From contig CAWASR010000013.1 of assembly GCA_963784805.1 (NCBI GenBank), forward strand, positions 1-64,000: a stretch of DNA of 64,000 nucleotides, given 5' to 3'. This stretch comes from Roseiarcus sp963784805. GTDB lineage: Bacteria; Pseudomonadota; Alphaproteobacteria; Rhizobiales; Beijerinckiaceae. The position numbers and the translations under genes are program-made. Numbering within the stretch: position 1 is the first letter of the stretch; each line of letters begins with the position of its first letter. Below are positions 53,277 through 62,052 of this stretch, piece by piece. The notes beneath the pieces are model-generated. The model was not told where the DNA came from and did no database searches. It was given only the letters and a program-made list of their open reading frames with translations.

Positions 53277-53348
53277 AAGCATGCTTTGGCGCCAGTGGGG
53301 CCGAACTGCCGTTGTCCTGAATGTGGGGCGCGTTCGTGGAGGTGAATC

Positions 53349-54644
53349 ATGTCGTTGACGAGACGTTTGTTTTTGCGCGCGACCGGCGCGCTGATGGGTG
53401 GAGCGCTCGCGCTTTCCGCCACCGCCGCACGGGCGGATGACACGATCAAGATCGGCATTCTGCACTCGCTGTCCGGCACGATGGCGATCAGCGAGACGAC
53501 GCTCAAGGACGTGATGCTGATGCTGATCGCCGAGCAGAACAAGAAGGGCGGCCTGCTCGGCAAGAAGCTGGAGCCGGTCGTCGTCGACCCGGCTTCGAAC
53601 TGGCCGCTGTTCGCCGAAAAGGCCAAAGAGCTGATCGAGAAGGACAAAGTCGCGGTCGTATTCGGCTGCTGGACCTCGGTCTCGCGCAAATCGGTGCTGC
53701 CGGTGTTCAAGGAACTCAATTCGATCCTGTTCTATCCGGTGCAATACGAGGGCGAGGAATCGGAACGCAACGTCTTTTATACCGGCGCGGCGCCGAATCA
53801 GCAGGCCATTCCCGCCGTCGACTATCTGATGAGCGAAGACGGCGGTTCGGTGAAGCGCTGGGTGCTCGAAGGCACCGACTACGTCTATCCGCGCACGACC
53901 AACAAGATCCTCGAGGCCTATCTGAAAGCGAAAGGCGTCAAGAGCGAAGACATCATGATCAACTATACGCCGTTCGGCTTCTCCGACTGGCAGACCGAAG
54001 TGTCCAAGATCAAGGCCTTCGGCTCGGCGGGCAAGAAGACGGCGGTGGTGTCGACGATCAACGGCGACGCCAATGTGCCCTTCTACAAGGAACTCGGCAA
54101 CCAGGGCGTCAAGGCGACCGACATTCCGGTGGTCGCGTTCTCGGTCGGCGAAGAGGAACTCGCCGGTCTCGACACCAAGCCGCTTGTCGGCCATCTGGCG
54201 GCCTGGAACTATTTCGAATCGATCGACACCCCGGAGAACAAGGCGTTCATCGACAAGTGGCACAAGTTCATCGGCAAGCCGAACCGCACCACCAACGACC
54301 CGATGGAAGCCCATTACATCGGCTTCAACATGTGGGTGAAAGCGGTGGAGAAGGCGGGCACGACCGATCCCGACAAGGTGATCGACGCCATGATCGGCGT
54401 CGCGGTGCCGAACCTGACCGGCGGAATCGCGACCATGATGCCCAACCATCACATCACCAAGCCCGTCTATATCGGCGAAATCCAGGGCAATGGCCAGTTC
54501 AATGTCGTCTGGCAGACCCCCGGAACGGTGCCGGGCGACGCGTGGTCCGACTACCTGCCAGGGTCCAAGGATCTGATCTCGGATTGGCGCGAGCCTTTGT
54601 CCTGCGGCAATTTCAACGTCAAGACCGGCAAGTGCGGGGGCTGA
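53349..54644 (+). CDS. urtA: Urea ABC transporter, substrate-binding protein
   Basis: A 431-residue periplasmic binding protein of the branched-chain amino-acid/amide class. The signal is twin-arginine-like (LTRRLFLRATGALMGGAL) with mature start DDTIKIGILHSLSGTMAISE. UrtA features are VFGCWTSVSRKSVLPVF, LFYPVQYEGEESERNVFYTG and a C-terminal Cys pair (SCGNFNVKTGKCGG). It captures urea for the UrtBCDE complex. First gene after the sigma-54 promoter. Confidence 0.95.
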   Translation: MSLTRRLFLRATGALMGGALALSATAARADDTIKIGILHSLSGTMAISETTLKDVMLMLIAEQNKKGGLLGKKLEPVVVDPASNWPLFAEKAKELIEKDKVAVVFGCWTSVSRKSVLPVFKELNSILFYPVQYEGEESERNVFYTGAAPNQQAIPAVDYLMSEDGGSVKRWVLEGTDYVYPRTTNKILEAYLKAKGVKSEDIMINYTPFGFSDWQTEVSKIKAFGSAGKKTAVVSTINGDANVPFYKELGNQGVKATDIPVVAFSVGEEELAGLDTKPLVGHLAAWNYFESIDTPENKAFIDKWHKFIGKPNRTTNDPMEAHYIGFNMWVKAVEKAGTTDPDKVIDAMIGVAVPNLTGGIATMMPNHHITKPVYIGEIQGNGQFNVVWQTPGTVPGDAWSDYLPGSKDLISDWREPLSCGNFNVKTGKCGG

Positions 54645-54685
54645 CGAAGTAAGCTGGAGATCGCTGTCTCTCGTGTGGGCGCGCC

Positions 54686-54860
54686 CTTCTCCCCTTGCGG
54701 GAGAAGGCAGCGCGCTCAGCGCGACGGAATGAGGGGTTCGCGCCGTCAGGCGTGCGGCGGCGAGACGCTCTTCAGCGTCGATCCCCACACCCCATAGCCC
54801 ACCGAAGGACGGACGCCTTCCGACGCCCAGTCCCATGTCGTCTCCCGCGAACGGAGAGGG
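54686..54860. repeat. Palindromic repeat block between urtA and urtB
   Basis: Segments CCCTTCTCCCC/GGGAGAAGG, GCGCGCTCAGCGCG and TCTCCCGCGAACGGAGAGG are related to the block at 26518-26647. The insertion sits inside the operon. Its stem-loops may stabilise the urtA part of the message, giving more binding protein than permease. Confidence 0.6.
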
Positions 54861-54905
54861 GGCGGGCGTGAGTTTCGAGCCTATCCGTCCAGACTGGAAC
54901 ACCGG

Positions 54906-56555
54906 ATGTCGATGGTCGTCGGGATGCATCGAGGAGGCTTCATTGGCTTTCGCAAGCGCGGGTCCGCGCTCGCGCTGAGCGTGCTGGCGATTTTGGCATG
55001 CCTGCTTTCTTCCGTCGCCGCTCGCGCGGCTCCGATCGACGACACGCTGGCGCGCTTTTTCGCCGACAAGTTTTCGCAGAGCGAGAAAGCGGTCGGCGAA
55101 TTGGCCGCAGAGGCGCCGCCGCAGGCGGGAGCGATTCTCGACGCGCTCAGCAACAATCGTCTGCTGTTCGACTCTGAGAATCATCGCGTCGTCTACAAGA
55201 CGACGGCGGGCGAGGTCTTCGACGCCAGGACCGGCAGGCCGCTTTCCGGCCTTGACCTTTCCGCGTTCAAGAAAGTGCGCATCAACAACGGGGTGCGTCG
55301 GGCCGTCCAAGGCGCAGCCGGGTCACTGACGCTGGCAAACCCCGATCCGCAAAAGCGCATTTCAGCGGCCCATGACGTGTTCAGGACCCGCGACGCCAAG
55401 GCGTTGCCGGCGCTGGACGCGCAACTGCGCAAGGAACGCGATCCGGACGTCGTCGATGCGTTGAAGCTCGCTCGCGCGGCGATCTTCGCGATCAGCGACA
55501 GCGCTTCCGAGCAGGAGCGACTGGGGGCGATCGCCACGTTGAGGGAGCGCGGAGACGAGGACGCGCAAAGCCTGATCGACCAACTGTCGCGGAAGACGAC
55601 CGACCCGGCGGTGAAGAGCGCGGCCGCGTCAGCGCTGGCGGCGATTCACACGCGCCTTGCCTTGTGGAACGTGGCCCAGGATCTCTGGTACGGCCTTTCG
55701 GCCTCGTCGGTTCTCCTTCTTGCGGCGATCGGCCTCGCCGTCACTTTCGGCGTCATGGGCGTCATCAACATGGCGCACGGCGAGATGGTGATGCTCGGGG
55801 CCTACGCGACCTATGTCGTGCAACTCATCCTCCCGGCTTCCTTGCAGGGCTGGTCGCTCGCCTTCGCAATCCCGCTGGCGTTCGTCGTCTCGGGCGTGGT
55901 CGGCATCGCCCTTGAGCGTCTCGTCATCCGCTTTCTCTACACCCGGCCTTTGGAGACGCTGCTGGCCACCTGGGGCGTCTCGCTCATTCTGCAGCAGGCG
56001 GTGCGCAGCCTGTTCGGCGCCAACAACCGCCTTGTCAGCTCGCCGCCATTCATGTCGGGCGCGTTCAAACTCGGCGGCCTGTCGATCACGACCAACCGCC
56101 TGTGGATCATCGTGCTGGCGGCCCTCGTGTTCGCCGGGCTGCAGATCGTGCTGCGTGCGACGCCGTTCGGCCTGCGGATGCGCGCGGTGACGCAAAACCG
56201 GCGCATGGCCGCCGCGATGGGCATCTCGACCGCGCGCATCGACATGCTGGCTTTCGGCCTGGGGTCGGGGGTCGCCGGAATCGCAGGGGTCGCGCTGTCG
56301 CAAATCGACAATGTCTCGCCCAATCTCGGCCAGGGCTACATCATCGACAGCTTCATGGTCGTCGTTTTCGGCGGCGTCGGCAACCTGTGGGGCACGGCGC
56401 TCGGCGCGCTGACGCTCGGGATCGCCAATAAGATTCTGGAGCCGGTGATCGGCGCCGTACAGGGCCAGATCGTGCTGCTCGTCTTCATCATCCTCTTCAT
56501 CCAGAAGCGGCCGCGCGGATTGTTCGCGCTCAGGGGCCGGGCGGTGGAAGCATGA
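54906..56555 (+). CDS. urtB: Urea ABC transporter, permease UrtB
   Basis: A 549-residue permease. After a signal-like segment (LALSVLAILACLLSSVAARA), an N-terminal periplasmic region of about 170 residues with helical repeats is typical of UrtB. The LivH-type membrane part starts with GLSASSVLLLAAIGLAVTFG, has NMAHGEMVMLGAYATYVVQL and MGISTARIDMLAFGLGSGVA, and ends in KRPRGLFALRGR. It pairs with UrtC to form the channel. The stop overlaps urtC. Confidence 0.93.
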   Translation: MSMVVGMHRGGFIGFRKRGSALALSVLAILACLLSSVAARAAPIDDTLARFFADKFSQSEKAVGELAAEAPPQAGAILDALSNNRLLFDSENHRVVYKTTAGEVFDARTGRPLSGLDLSAFKKVRINNGVRRAVQGAAGSLTLANPDPQKRISAAHDVFRTRDAKALPALDAQLRKERDPDVVDALKLARAAIFAISDSASEQERLGAIATLRERGDEDAQSLIDQLSRKTTDPAVKSAAASALAAIHTRLALWNVAQDLWYGLSASSVLLLAAIGLAVTFGVMGVINMAHGEMVMLGAYATYVVQLILPASLQGWSLAFAIPLAFVVSGVVGIALERLVIRFLYTRPLETLLATWGVSLILQQAVRSLFGANNRLVSSPPFMSGAFKLGGLSITTNRLWIIVLAALVFAGLQIVLRATPFGLRMRAVTQNRRMAAAMGISTARIDMLAFGLGSGVAGIAGVALSQIDNVSPNLGQGYIIDSFMVVVFGGVGNLWGTALGALTLGIANKILEPVIGAVQGQIVLLVFIILFIQKRPRGLFALRGRAVEA

Positions 56556-57676
56556 GCCCGCGGCTCGACAGGCTGGGCGTCGTCTTCGCCGCGATCCTCG
56601 TCCTGGTCGCGATCGTCGTGCCGATCCTGTCGCTGGCGGCGCCCGCGAATTCCGCTTTTTATATCCCGCCCTATATCGTGCAGCTTCTCGGCAAATATCT
56701 CTGCTATGCGATTCTGGCGGTCGCGCTCGATCTCGTCTGGGGCTATTGCGGGATTCTTTCGCTCGGGCACGGCGCATTCTTCGCTCTCGGCGGCTATGCG
56801 ATGGGCATGTATCTGATGCGTCAGATCGGAACCCGCGGCGTCTACGCCAATCCGATCCTGCCCGACTTCATGGTGTTCCTGAACTGGAAGGCGCTGCCGG
56901 TCGCCTGGTGGGGATTCCAGCACTTTGCCTACGCCTTGCTGATGATCGTGCTGGTGCCCGGCCTGCTGGCGCTCGGCTTCGGCTGGTTCGCCTTCCGCTC
57001 GCGCGTGACCGGCGTCTATCTGTCGATCATCACCCAGGCGATGACCTTCGCGCTGTTCAAGGAGTTCTTCCGCAACGATTTCGGCTTCGGCGGCAACAAC
57101 GGCCTGACCGATTTCAAGGACCTGCTCGGATTTTCGCTTCAGTCCGCCTCAACCAAGGCGGCGCTGTTTTCCGCCAGCGCCATCGCGCTCGTCCTTGCCT
57201 ACGCCGTCGCGCGCGCGACCATCGCCTCCAAATACGGCAAGGCGCTGACGGCGGTGCGCGACGCGGAGAGCCGAATGCGCTTTCTCGGCTATCGGGTGGA
57301 GAACTACAAGCTGTTCGCCTTTGTCGTCTCGGCGGTGATGGCGGGCGTCGCCGGCGCGCTCTATGTGCCGCAGGTCGGGATCATCAATCCGAGCGAATTC
57401 GCCCCCGCCAATTCGATCGAGGCGGCGATCTGGGTCGCGGTCGGCGGTCGGGGGACCCTGGTCGGCGCGGCGATCGGCGCCATCGCCGTCAATTTCGCCA
57501 AGACCTACTTCACCGGCACGATTCCGGAATATTGGCTCTATGGCCTGGGGGCCCTGTTCGTCTTCGTGACCCTGTTCCTGCCCAAGGGCCTGCTCGGCCT
57601 CGCGCTCGGCGCCGGGCGGAAGAGGCCCGAGGCCGCCGCGTCCGTCGAGGCGGTCGAGGACGGGGCCGAGCCATGA
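56552..57676 (+). CDS. urtC: Urea ABC transporter, permease UrtC
   Basis: A 374-residue LivM-type permease with about eight helices. Landmarks are VALDLVWGYCGILSLGHGAF, SIITQAMTFALFKEFFRNDF and GGRGTLVGAAIGAIAVNFAK. It overlaps urtB (four bases) and urtD (ATGA), so production of the membrane dimer and ATPase is coupled. Confidence 0.95.
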   Translation: MSPRLDRLGVVFAAILVLVAIVVPILSLAAPANSAFYIPPYIVQLLGKYLCYAILAVALDLVWGYCGILSLGHGAFFALGGYAMGMYLMRQIGTRGVYANPILPDFMVFLNWKALPVAWWGFQHFAYALLMIVLVPGLLALGFGWFAFRSRVTGVYLSIITQAMTFALFKEFFRNDFGFGGNNGLTDFKDLLGFSLQSASTKAALFSASAIALVLAYAVARATIASKYGKALTAVRDAESRMRFLGYRVENYKLFAFVVSAVMAGVAGALYVPQVGIINPSEFAPANSIEAAIWVAVGGRGTLVGAAIGAIAVNFAKTYFTGTIPEYWLYGLGALFVFVTLFLPKGLLGLALGAGRKRPEAAASVEAVEDGAEP

Positions 57677-58460
57677 GCGATTCGGCCAGAACCGTCAGCG
57701 AATTGGGCAATCCGAGCCTCACTCAGACTCTGCTCTATCTCGACGGGATCAGCGTCTCCTTCGACGGCTACAAGGCTCTGCGCGGCCTGTCGCTCACAGT
57801 GGCGCCCGGCGAGATGCGGGCGATCATCGGTCCCAACGGGGCCGGCAAGACGACGATGATGGACGTCATCACCGGCAAGACCCGTCCCGACGAGGGCGAG
57901 GCGCTGTTCGACGGGCGGCACGATCTGACCAAACTCGACGAAGCCGAGATCGCCACCCTCGGGGTCGGCCGCAAGTTCCAGAAGCCGACCGTTTTCGAAA
58001 ACCACAGCGTCGAGGACAATCTGCTGCTGGCGACCAAGGCGCCGCGCGGCGTCTTCGCCACCCTGTTCGGCCGCGAAGAGCCAACGACGATCAGGGACCA
58101 TCGACGCGGATCCTCGCCAAGACCAGACTCGGCGACCTTCGTTCGCGAATCGCAGGCTCGCTGTCGCACGGACAGAAGCAGTGGCTCGAGATCGGGATGC
58201 TGCTGGCCCAGGACCCGAAGCTCCTGCTGGTCGACGAGCCGGTCGCGGGAATGACCGACGCCGAGACCGCGGCGACCGCGGAGCTGTTGCGCGAAATCGC
58301 GCGCGATCATTCGGTCGTGGTGGTCGAGCACGACATGACCTTCGTGCGCGAGCTCGGCGTCAGGGTGACGGTGCTGCACGAAGGCTCGGTGCTGGCCGAG
58401 GGTTCGCTCGATCAGGTCAGCGCCGATCCGCGCGTCATCGAAGTCTATCTCGGGCGGTAG
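57673..58460 (+). pseudogene. urtD: Urea ABC transporter ATPase UrtD, frame broken near 58095
   Basis: The first frame from ATG 57673 holds Walker A GPNGAGKTTMMDVITG and the Q-loop VGRKFQKPTVF. The second frame, ending at 58460, holds the signature SLSHGQKQWLEIGMLLAQ, Walker B LLLVDEPVAGMTDAE and the switch His in VVEHDMTFV. Adding one base between about 58088 and 58103 fuses them into a 262-residue UrtD of normal length. Without repair the product lacks signature and Walker B and would be inactive. Because all motifs and flanking genes are intact, an assembly indel is as likely as mutation. Confidence 0.85.
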
Positions 58461-58466
58461 GGTCCC

Positions 58467-59162
58467 ATGCTCAGCGTCGACCGCATCGATCTCTTTTACG
58501 GCGCCGCCCAGGCCCTGCGCGCGGTGTCGCTGAAGGCCGAGGCAGGACGGATCTTGTGCGTTCTGGGGCGCAACGGCGTCGGCAAGTCCTCGCTTCTACG
58601 CGCGATCGTCGGGCAGCACATGATCGCCAGCGGCTCGATCCAGTGGAACGGCGAGGAGATGCGCGCATTGCCGAGCCATCTGCGGGCGCGGCGCGGCTTC
58701 GGCTATGTGCCGCAGGGACGCGAGATCTTTCCGCTGCTCTCGGTGCGCGAGAACCTGATGACCGGCTATGCGGCCCGCCCGCGCGGCGAGCGGGTCGTCG
58801 ACGAGGAGATCTTCAGCCTGTTTCCGGTTCTTTCCGAGATGCTGGGGAGGCGCGGCGGCGATCTCTCCGGCGGCCAGCAGCAGCAGCTCGCGATCGCCCG
58901 CGCCCTGGTGACGCGGCCGAAGCTGCTCATCCTCGACGAACCGACCGAGGGCATCCAGCCCTCGATCATCAAGGACATCGGCCGGGCGCTCGTCCACCTG
59001 CGGCGCAAGGGCGACATGGCGATCCTGGTGGTCGAGCAATATTTCGAATGGGCGCGCGACATCGCCGACGATTACGCGGTGATGGACCGCGGCGCGGTGG
59101 TGCTCTCCGGGACGCGGGCCGAGATGGACGAGGGCGAGGTCAGGGGCCGGATGACGGTGTGA
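58467..59162 (+). CDS. urtE: Urea ABC transporter, ATPase UrtE
   Basis: A 231-residue LivF-type ATPase. Walker A is LGRNGVGKSSLLRAIVG, signature LSGGQQQQLAIARAL, Walker B LLILDEPTEGIQPSII and switch region LVVEQYFEWARDIADDYAVM. The GRNGVGKS form and ending are typical of UrtE. It begins six bases after urtD and ends the operon. Confidence 0.94.
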   Translation: MLSVDRIDLFYGAAQALRAVSLKAEAGRILCVLGRNGVGKSSLLRAIVGQHMIASGSIQWNGEEMRALPSHLRARRGFGYVPQGREIFPLLSVRENLMTGYAARPRGERVVDEEIFSLFPVLSEMLGRRGGDLSGGQQQQLAIARALVTRPKLLILDEPTEGIQPSIIKDIGRALVHLRRKGDMAILVVEQYFEWARDIADDYAVMDRGAVVLSGTRAEMDEGEVRGRMTV

Positions 59163-59235
59163 GGGCGCGACAGCGCCGCCGCGCGCTGGTCGAAGGCGCG
59201 CATCCGTTTCCGCGCCGCGAACCCTGCCAAAGCCG

Positions 59236-59334
59236 GATTTCGAAAAAGTGGATGTCGGTTTCTCGTAACAATCCCGCGTTTTCAGGGACTCTGGAGCATG
59301 CGCCATTCAGCGAAGCCGCATCATCATGCTCCAG
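59236..59334. repeat. Dispersed intergenic element, copy 2, with inverted repeat
   Basis: 59236-59267 resembles the element at 19447-19478 (GATTTCGAAAAAGTGGATGT, then CGGTTTCTCGTA). Right after it a perfect 10-bp inverted repeat, CTGGAGCATG (59291-59300) and CATGCTCCAG (59325-59334), could end urt transcription. Both parts are of the kind repeated across Rhizobiales genomes. Confidence 0.6.
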
Positions 59335-59463
59335 GGCTTCGCGGCGCGCTGTCGGTCGGGTGACAAAACCGACGACTTGATACAAGATCGGACAAAATGC
59401 CGCCTTCCGCCCCTTCCGGCCCGACAAAGGCAACGGGGCGCGATTGCGAGGGGGAGTGGCGCC

Positions 59464-60267
59464 ATGCTGTTCGCGGTTTCCAGTCTCCTTGGATGCCCTG
59501 TCGAGGCGAGAGGCGGGCGCGCCGGCGCCGTCAAGGACTTCCTGTTCGATGACCGGAGCTGGAAGATCCGTTGGATGGTGGTTGACACGGGCCATTGGCT
59601 TTCGGGCCGCCGGATATTGATCCACCCGTCGGCGATCGCGCCGCTCGACCCAGGCCGGCCGGCCAGCGGGAAGCTGCCGATGATAAGCATGGGCGACACG
59701 CTCGCAGTCACCGTCCGGCTGACGAAGCAGCAAATCGAGTCGAGCCCGGAAGCGAGCGAAGACGAGCCGGTGACCGAGCAGATGCAGGCCGCATTGTTCG
59801 AACATTATGGCTGGGATCCCTTTTGGGGCGGCACGTATTTCGGCCCCGACGCCATCGACCCGATTTCCAAGCCGATCCCTGCCGAAACCGAAGCGCGTCC
59901 GAGGGCCGCAATCGGCGGCGATCCGGGCGAGGGCGATCCGGATCTGCGCAGCGTCGTCGAGGTGAAGGGCTATCACGTCCACGCGACGGACGGCGATATC
60001 GGCCATGTCGAGAACTTCTTCGCCGACGACGCCAACTGGGACATCCGCTATCTCGTCATCGCCACGCACAATTGGTGGACGGGCAAGCGTGTCGAGCTCG
60101 CGCCCTATGCGGTGCAGAACATCGACTGGGCCGAGCGCCACATCAACGTCAACGTCACGCGCGATCAAGTGAAATCAAGTCCGCCCTGGGACCCGCTGGC
60201 GCTCGCCGACCAGGTCGCGCAGCAGCAATACCATCGCCATTTCGGCTGGCCCGGCTACGGCTGGTAG
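59464..60267 (+). CDS. Double PRC-barrel domain protein
   Basis: A 267-residue cytosolic protein with two PRC-barrel-like beta domains (about residues 1-90 and 155-235): GGRAGAVKDFLFDDRSWKIR and WMVVDTGHWLSGRRILIHP, then HATDGDIGHVENFFADDANW and YLVIATHNWWTGKRVELAP. The second copy repeats the first. Such proteins bind RNA or anchor other proteins and are common as stress-induced proteins in Rhizobiales. GGGGAG precedes the ATG. Role unknown. Confidence 0.8.
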   Translation: MLFAVSSLLGCPVEARGGRAGAVKDFLFDDRSWKIRWMVVDTGHWLSGRRILIHPSAIAPLDPGRPASGKLPMISMGDTLAVTVRLTKQQIESSPEASEDEPVTEQMQAALFEHYGWDPFWGGTYFGPDAIDPISKPIPAETEARPRAAIGGDPGEGDPDLRSVVEVKGYHVHATDGDIGHVENFFADDANWDIRYLVIATHNWWTGKRVELAPYAVQNIDWAERHINVNVTRDQVKSSPPWDPLALADQVAQQQYHRHFGWPGYGW

Positions 60268-60312
60268 CCGCCGTCCTGGCGTTGAGGCCGAGAAGCGCCC
60301 GGCCAATCCGCG

Positions 60313-61053
60313 CTACAGCAGGAACCGGTATGCGCCATAGAGCACAGCCGCCGCGCCGACCGTGTAAGCGGCCAGCGTCACGTACATGCCTGTGATGACG
60401 CCAGCGATCGTTTTCTTGAACTCCGCCCGATCGTTCACGTTCGGAAAGTCGCCGGCGGGCTGTGGCGCGCCAAGGAACGCGCACAACGGAGCCCAGCCCT
60501 GATCGACGCTGAAGATCAGCAATTTGTCGGCCGGAACCGCGGCTTTGACTTCTTCGACATGGGCGTTGTAGCGGGCGATCGCCTTCGCCTTGTCGGTCAT
60601 GGTTCCCTGCAAAGACCTTTGCCAGACCAGTTTGTGCGACATGTCGCCGAACTTCCGCCCGAACGGCGTCAACCACTCCAGCACCTTGAACTGCCACATG
60701 CGCTCGGTGAAGTAGATCGTCTCGATCGCGCTTTCATACCAGGCCTCGGCTCCGCGCGGATGCAGGGTGAGCAGAACCTTGGCGTCCGGATAAGCGGCGA
60801 GCAGTTCGCGCCATACGCAGCACGCCGGATTGTCGATCGCGGCGGTATATTTGGCGAACACCTGATTCCAGCGGTGCTGAACGCCGGGCGGCGAATTTGC
60901 GACCTTGCGCCAAAAGTCGAGATGCGGCTTGTTGTCCTTGTTCAGAATGACTTCCGTCATATGGTAACAGGGAAATCCCAATTGGTTGAGCGCCGCTTTG
61001 GTCGACCACGTTCCGGTCCGGCCAAATCCCGCCCCGATGATTTTCAACGCCAT
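60313..61053 (-). CDS. Sulfotransferase-family protein with C-terminal membrane anchor
   Basis: A 246-residue sulfotransferase-like protein. The 5'-phosphosulfate loop is IIGAGFGRTGTWSTKAALNQ (PAPS-binding P-loop), with LLTLHPRGAEAWYES as the 3'-phosphate region and LLIFSVDQGWAPLCAFLG near the end. A transmembrane helix (YVTLAAYTVGAAAVLYGAYR) closes the protein. The ATG at 61053 has AGGGG upstream. A broken paralogue lies directly upstream on the same strand. Substrate unknown. Confidence 0.8.
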   Translation of the reverse strand: MALKIIGAGFGRTGTWSTKAALNQLGFPCYHMTEVILNKDNKPHLDFWRKVANSPPGVQHRWNQVFAKYTAAIDNPACCVWRELLAAYPDAKVLLTLHPRGAEAWYESAIETIYFTERMWQFKVLEWLTPFGRKFGDMSHKLVWQRSLQGTMTDKAKAIARYNAHVEEVKAAVPADKLLIFSVDQGWAPLCAFLGAPQPAGDFPNVNDRAEFKKTIAGVITGMYVTLAAYTVGAAAVLYGAYRFLL

Positions 61054-61140
61054 AAATCGCCCCTTCGCCGCGCCCGCCGGCGTTAGCCCATTGTCGCCGA
61101 AGATATCGCCCAACGCGCCCGGATCGAGCGTCGCGGCCCT

Positions 61141-61332
61141 CTATTCCGGCAGCCCCAGCAAGCGCCAGCCCGCCGCGATCTTGTCCGTGATCTCGGCTAT
61201 GGTCCCGATCTGGACGAACGCGTGCAGTGGAATACTCGGCCTTTCCTCCATTGCACGTTTCGCGATTGTCCCGGCTTCCTCCATGCGGCCGGCAAGCGCC
61301 AATGCGACGGCCTGGTAATAGAGGAAATTCGA
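61141..61332 (-). pseudogene. Fragment resembling a cyclase TPR tail
   Basis: In a different frame from the upstream sulfotransferase, 63 codons read SNFLYYQAVALALAGRMEEA, then GTIAKRAMEERPSIPLHAFV and end in GWRLLGLPE. This TPR-like ending (ALALAGR.EEA ... R.LGLPE) is the usual C-terminal end of class III cyclase/TPR proteins such as the gene at 62053. It has no start codon and is fused onto the broken sulfotransferase. Confidence 0.5.
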
Positions 61333-61960
61333 ACGCCCGGGCGCGGCGCGCGCGAAGCAAACGGCGCGTCCGGCTCCGGCTTCTCGAGAAAGCGGCAGAG
61401 CGGCCCCCATCCTTCGGCGATGTTGAAGACAAGCAGCCGGTCGGCCGCGATCGTATCGCGGACCTCCTTGTTGGTCCGGCGATAGGCCGCGATCGCGCAG
61501 GCGCGGTCGGCGACATCGTCGAATGTGTTCTTGATCAGCCAACTCGACATCGTCTCAAAGATTTCCGCGACATGCAGCGGCAAGGATATGTTCGGCCAGA
61601 GCGCGAAGAACTTGCCGATCGTCACGCTGAAGCTGTCCCACCATTCGTCTTCGGGCCGCTCCGTGTGCAGCACCTTGGCGTCGGGAAATGCGATCGAGGT
61701 TTCGCGCCAGACCGCCGCGCCCGGCCAGTCGACCTGCGAATTGTAGCCGTCGAAGACCTCGGCCCAAGCGACTTTTTCACCAGCGGCAATGGCTTTCCAA
61801 TGCGCGGGCTGGGCCGGGTTTTCCATGACTTCGATCATGTGGTGACAGCGGCCGAAGCCGAGCCGCTCGAGCGCCATTTTCGTCGACATCGTTCCCGTCC
61901 GACCGAACCCTGACCCGATAACCTTTAGCGAGATTTGTCTGCCCCGATGAAGACGCTCAA
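61333..61960 (-). pseudogene. Sulfotransferase paralogue, broken at both ends
   Basis: The core VIGSGFGRTGTMSTKMALER, LHTERPEDEWWDSFSVTIGK and VFNIAEGWGPLCRFLEKPEP is a full sulfotransferase body related to the gene at 60313. A TTG start at 61960 with GAGGAAG five bases upstream is in another frame and joins the core after one added base near 61927. Past EKPEPDAPFA (about 61365) family similarity stops and the sequence passes into the cyclase-like tail. So this is a truncated, frameshifted duplicate. Confidence 0.65.
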
Positions 61961-62052
61961 GATCGCTTCCTCAAGCCGCTTTGTGCAACAGGGGCAAAAC
62001 CCCGCGCGCCGCCCCGCTCGCCAGAACTTTTGTCCCTCATGCCAATTTGTGA

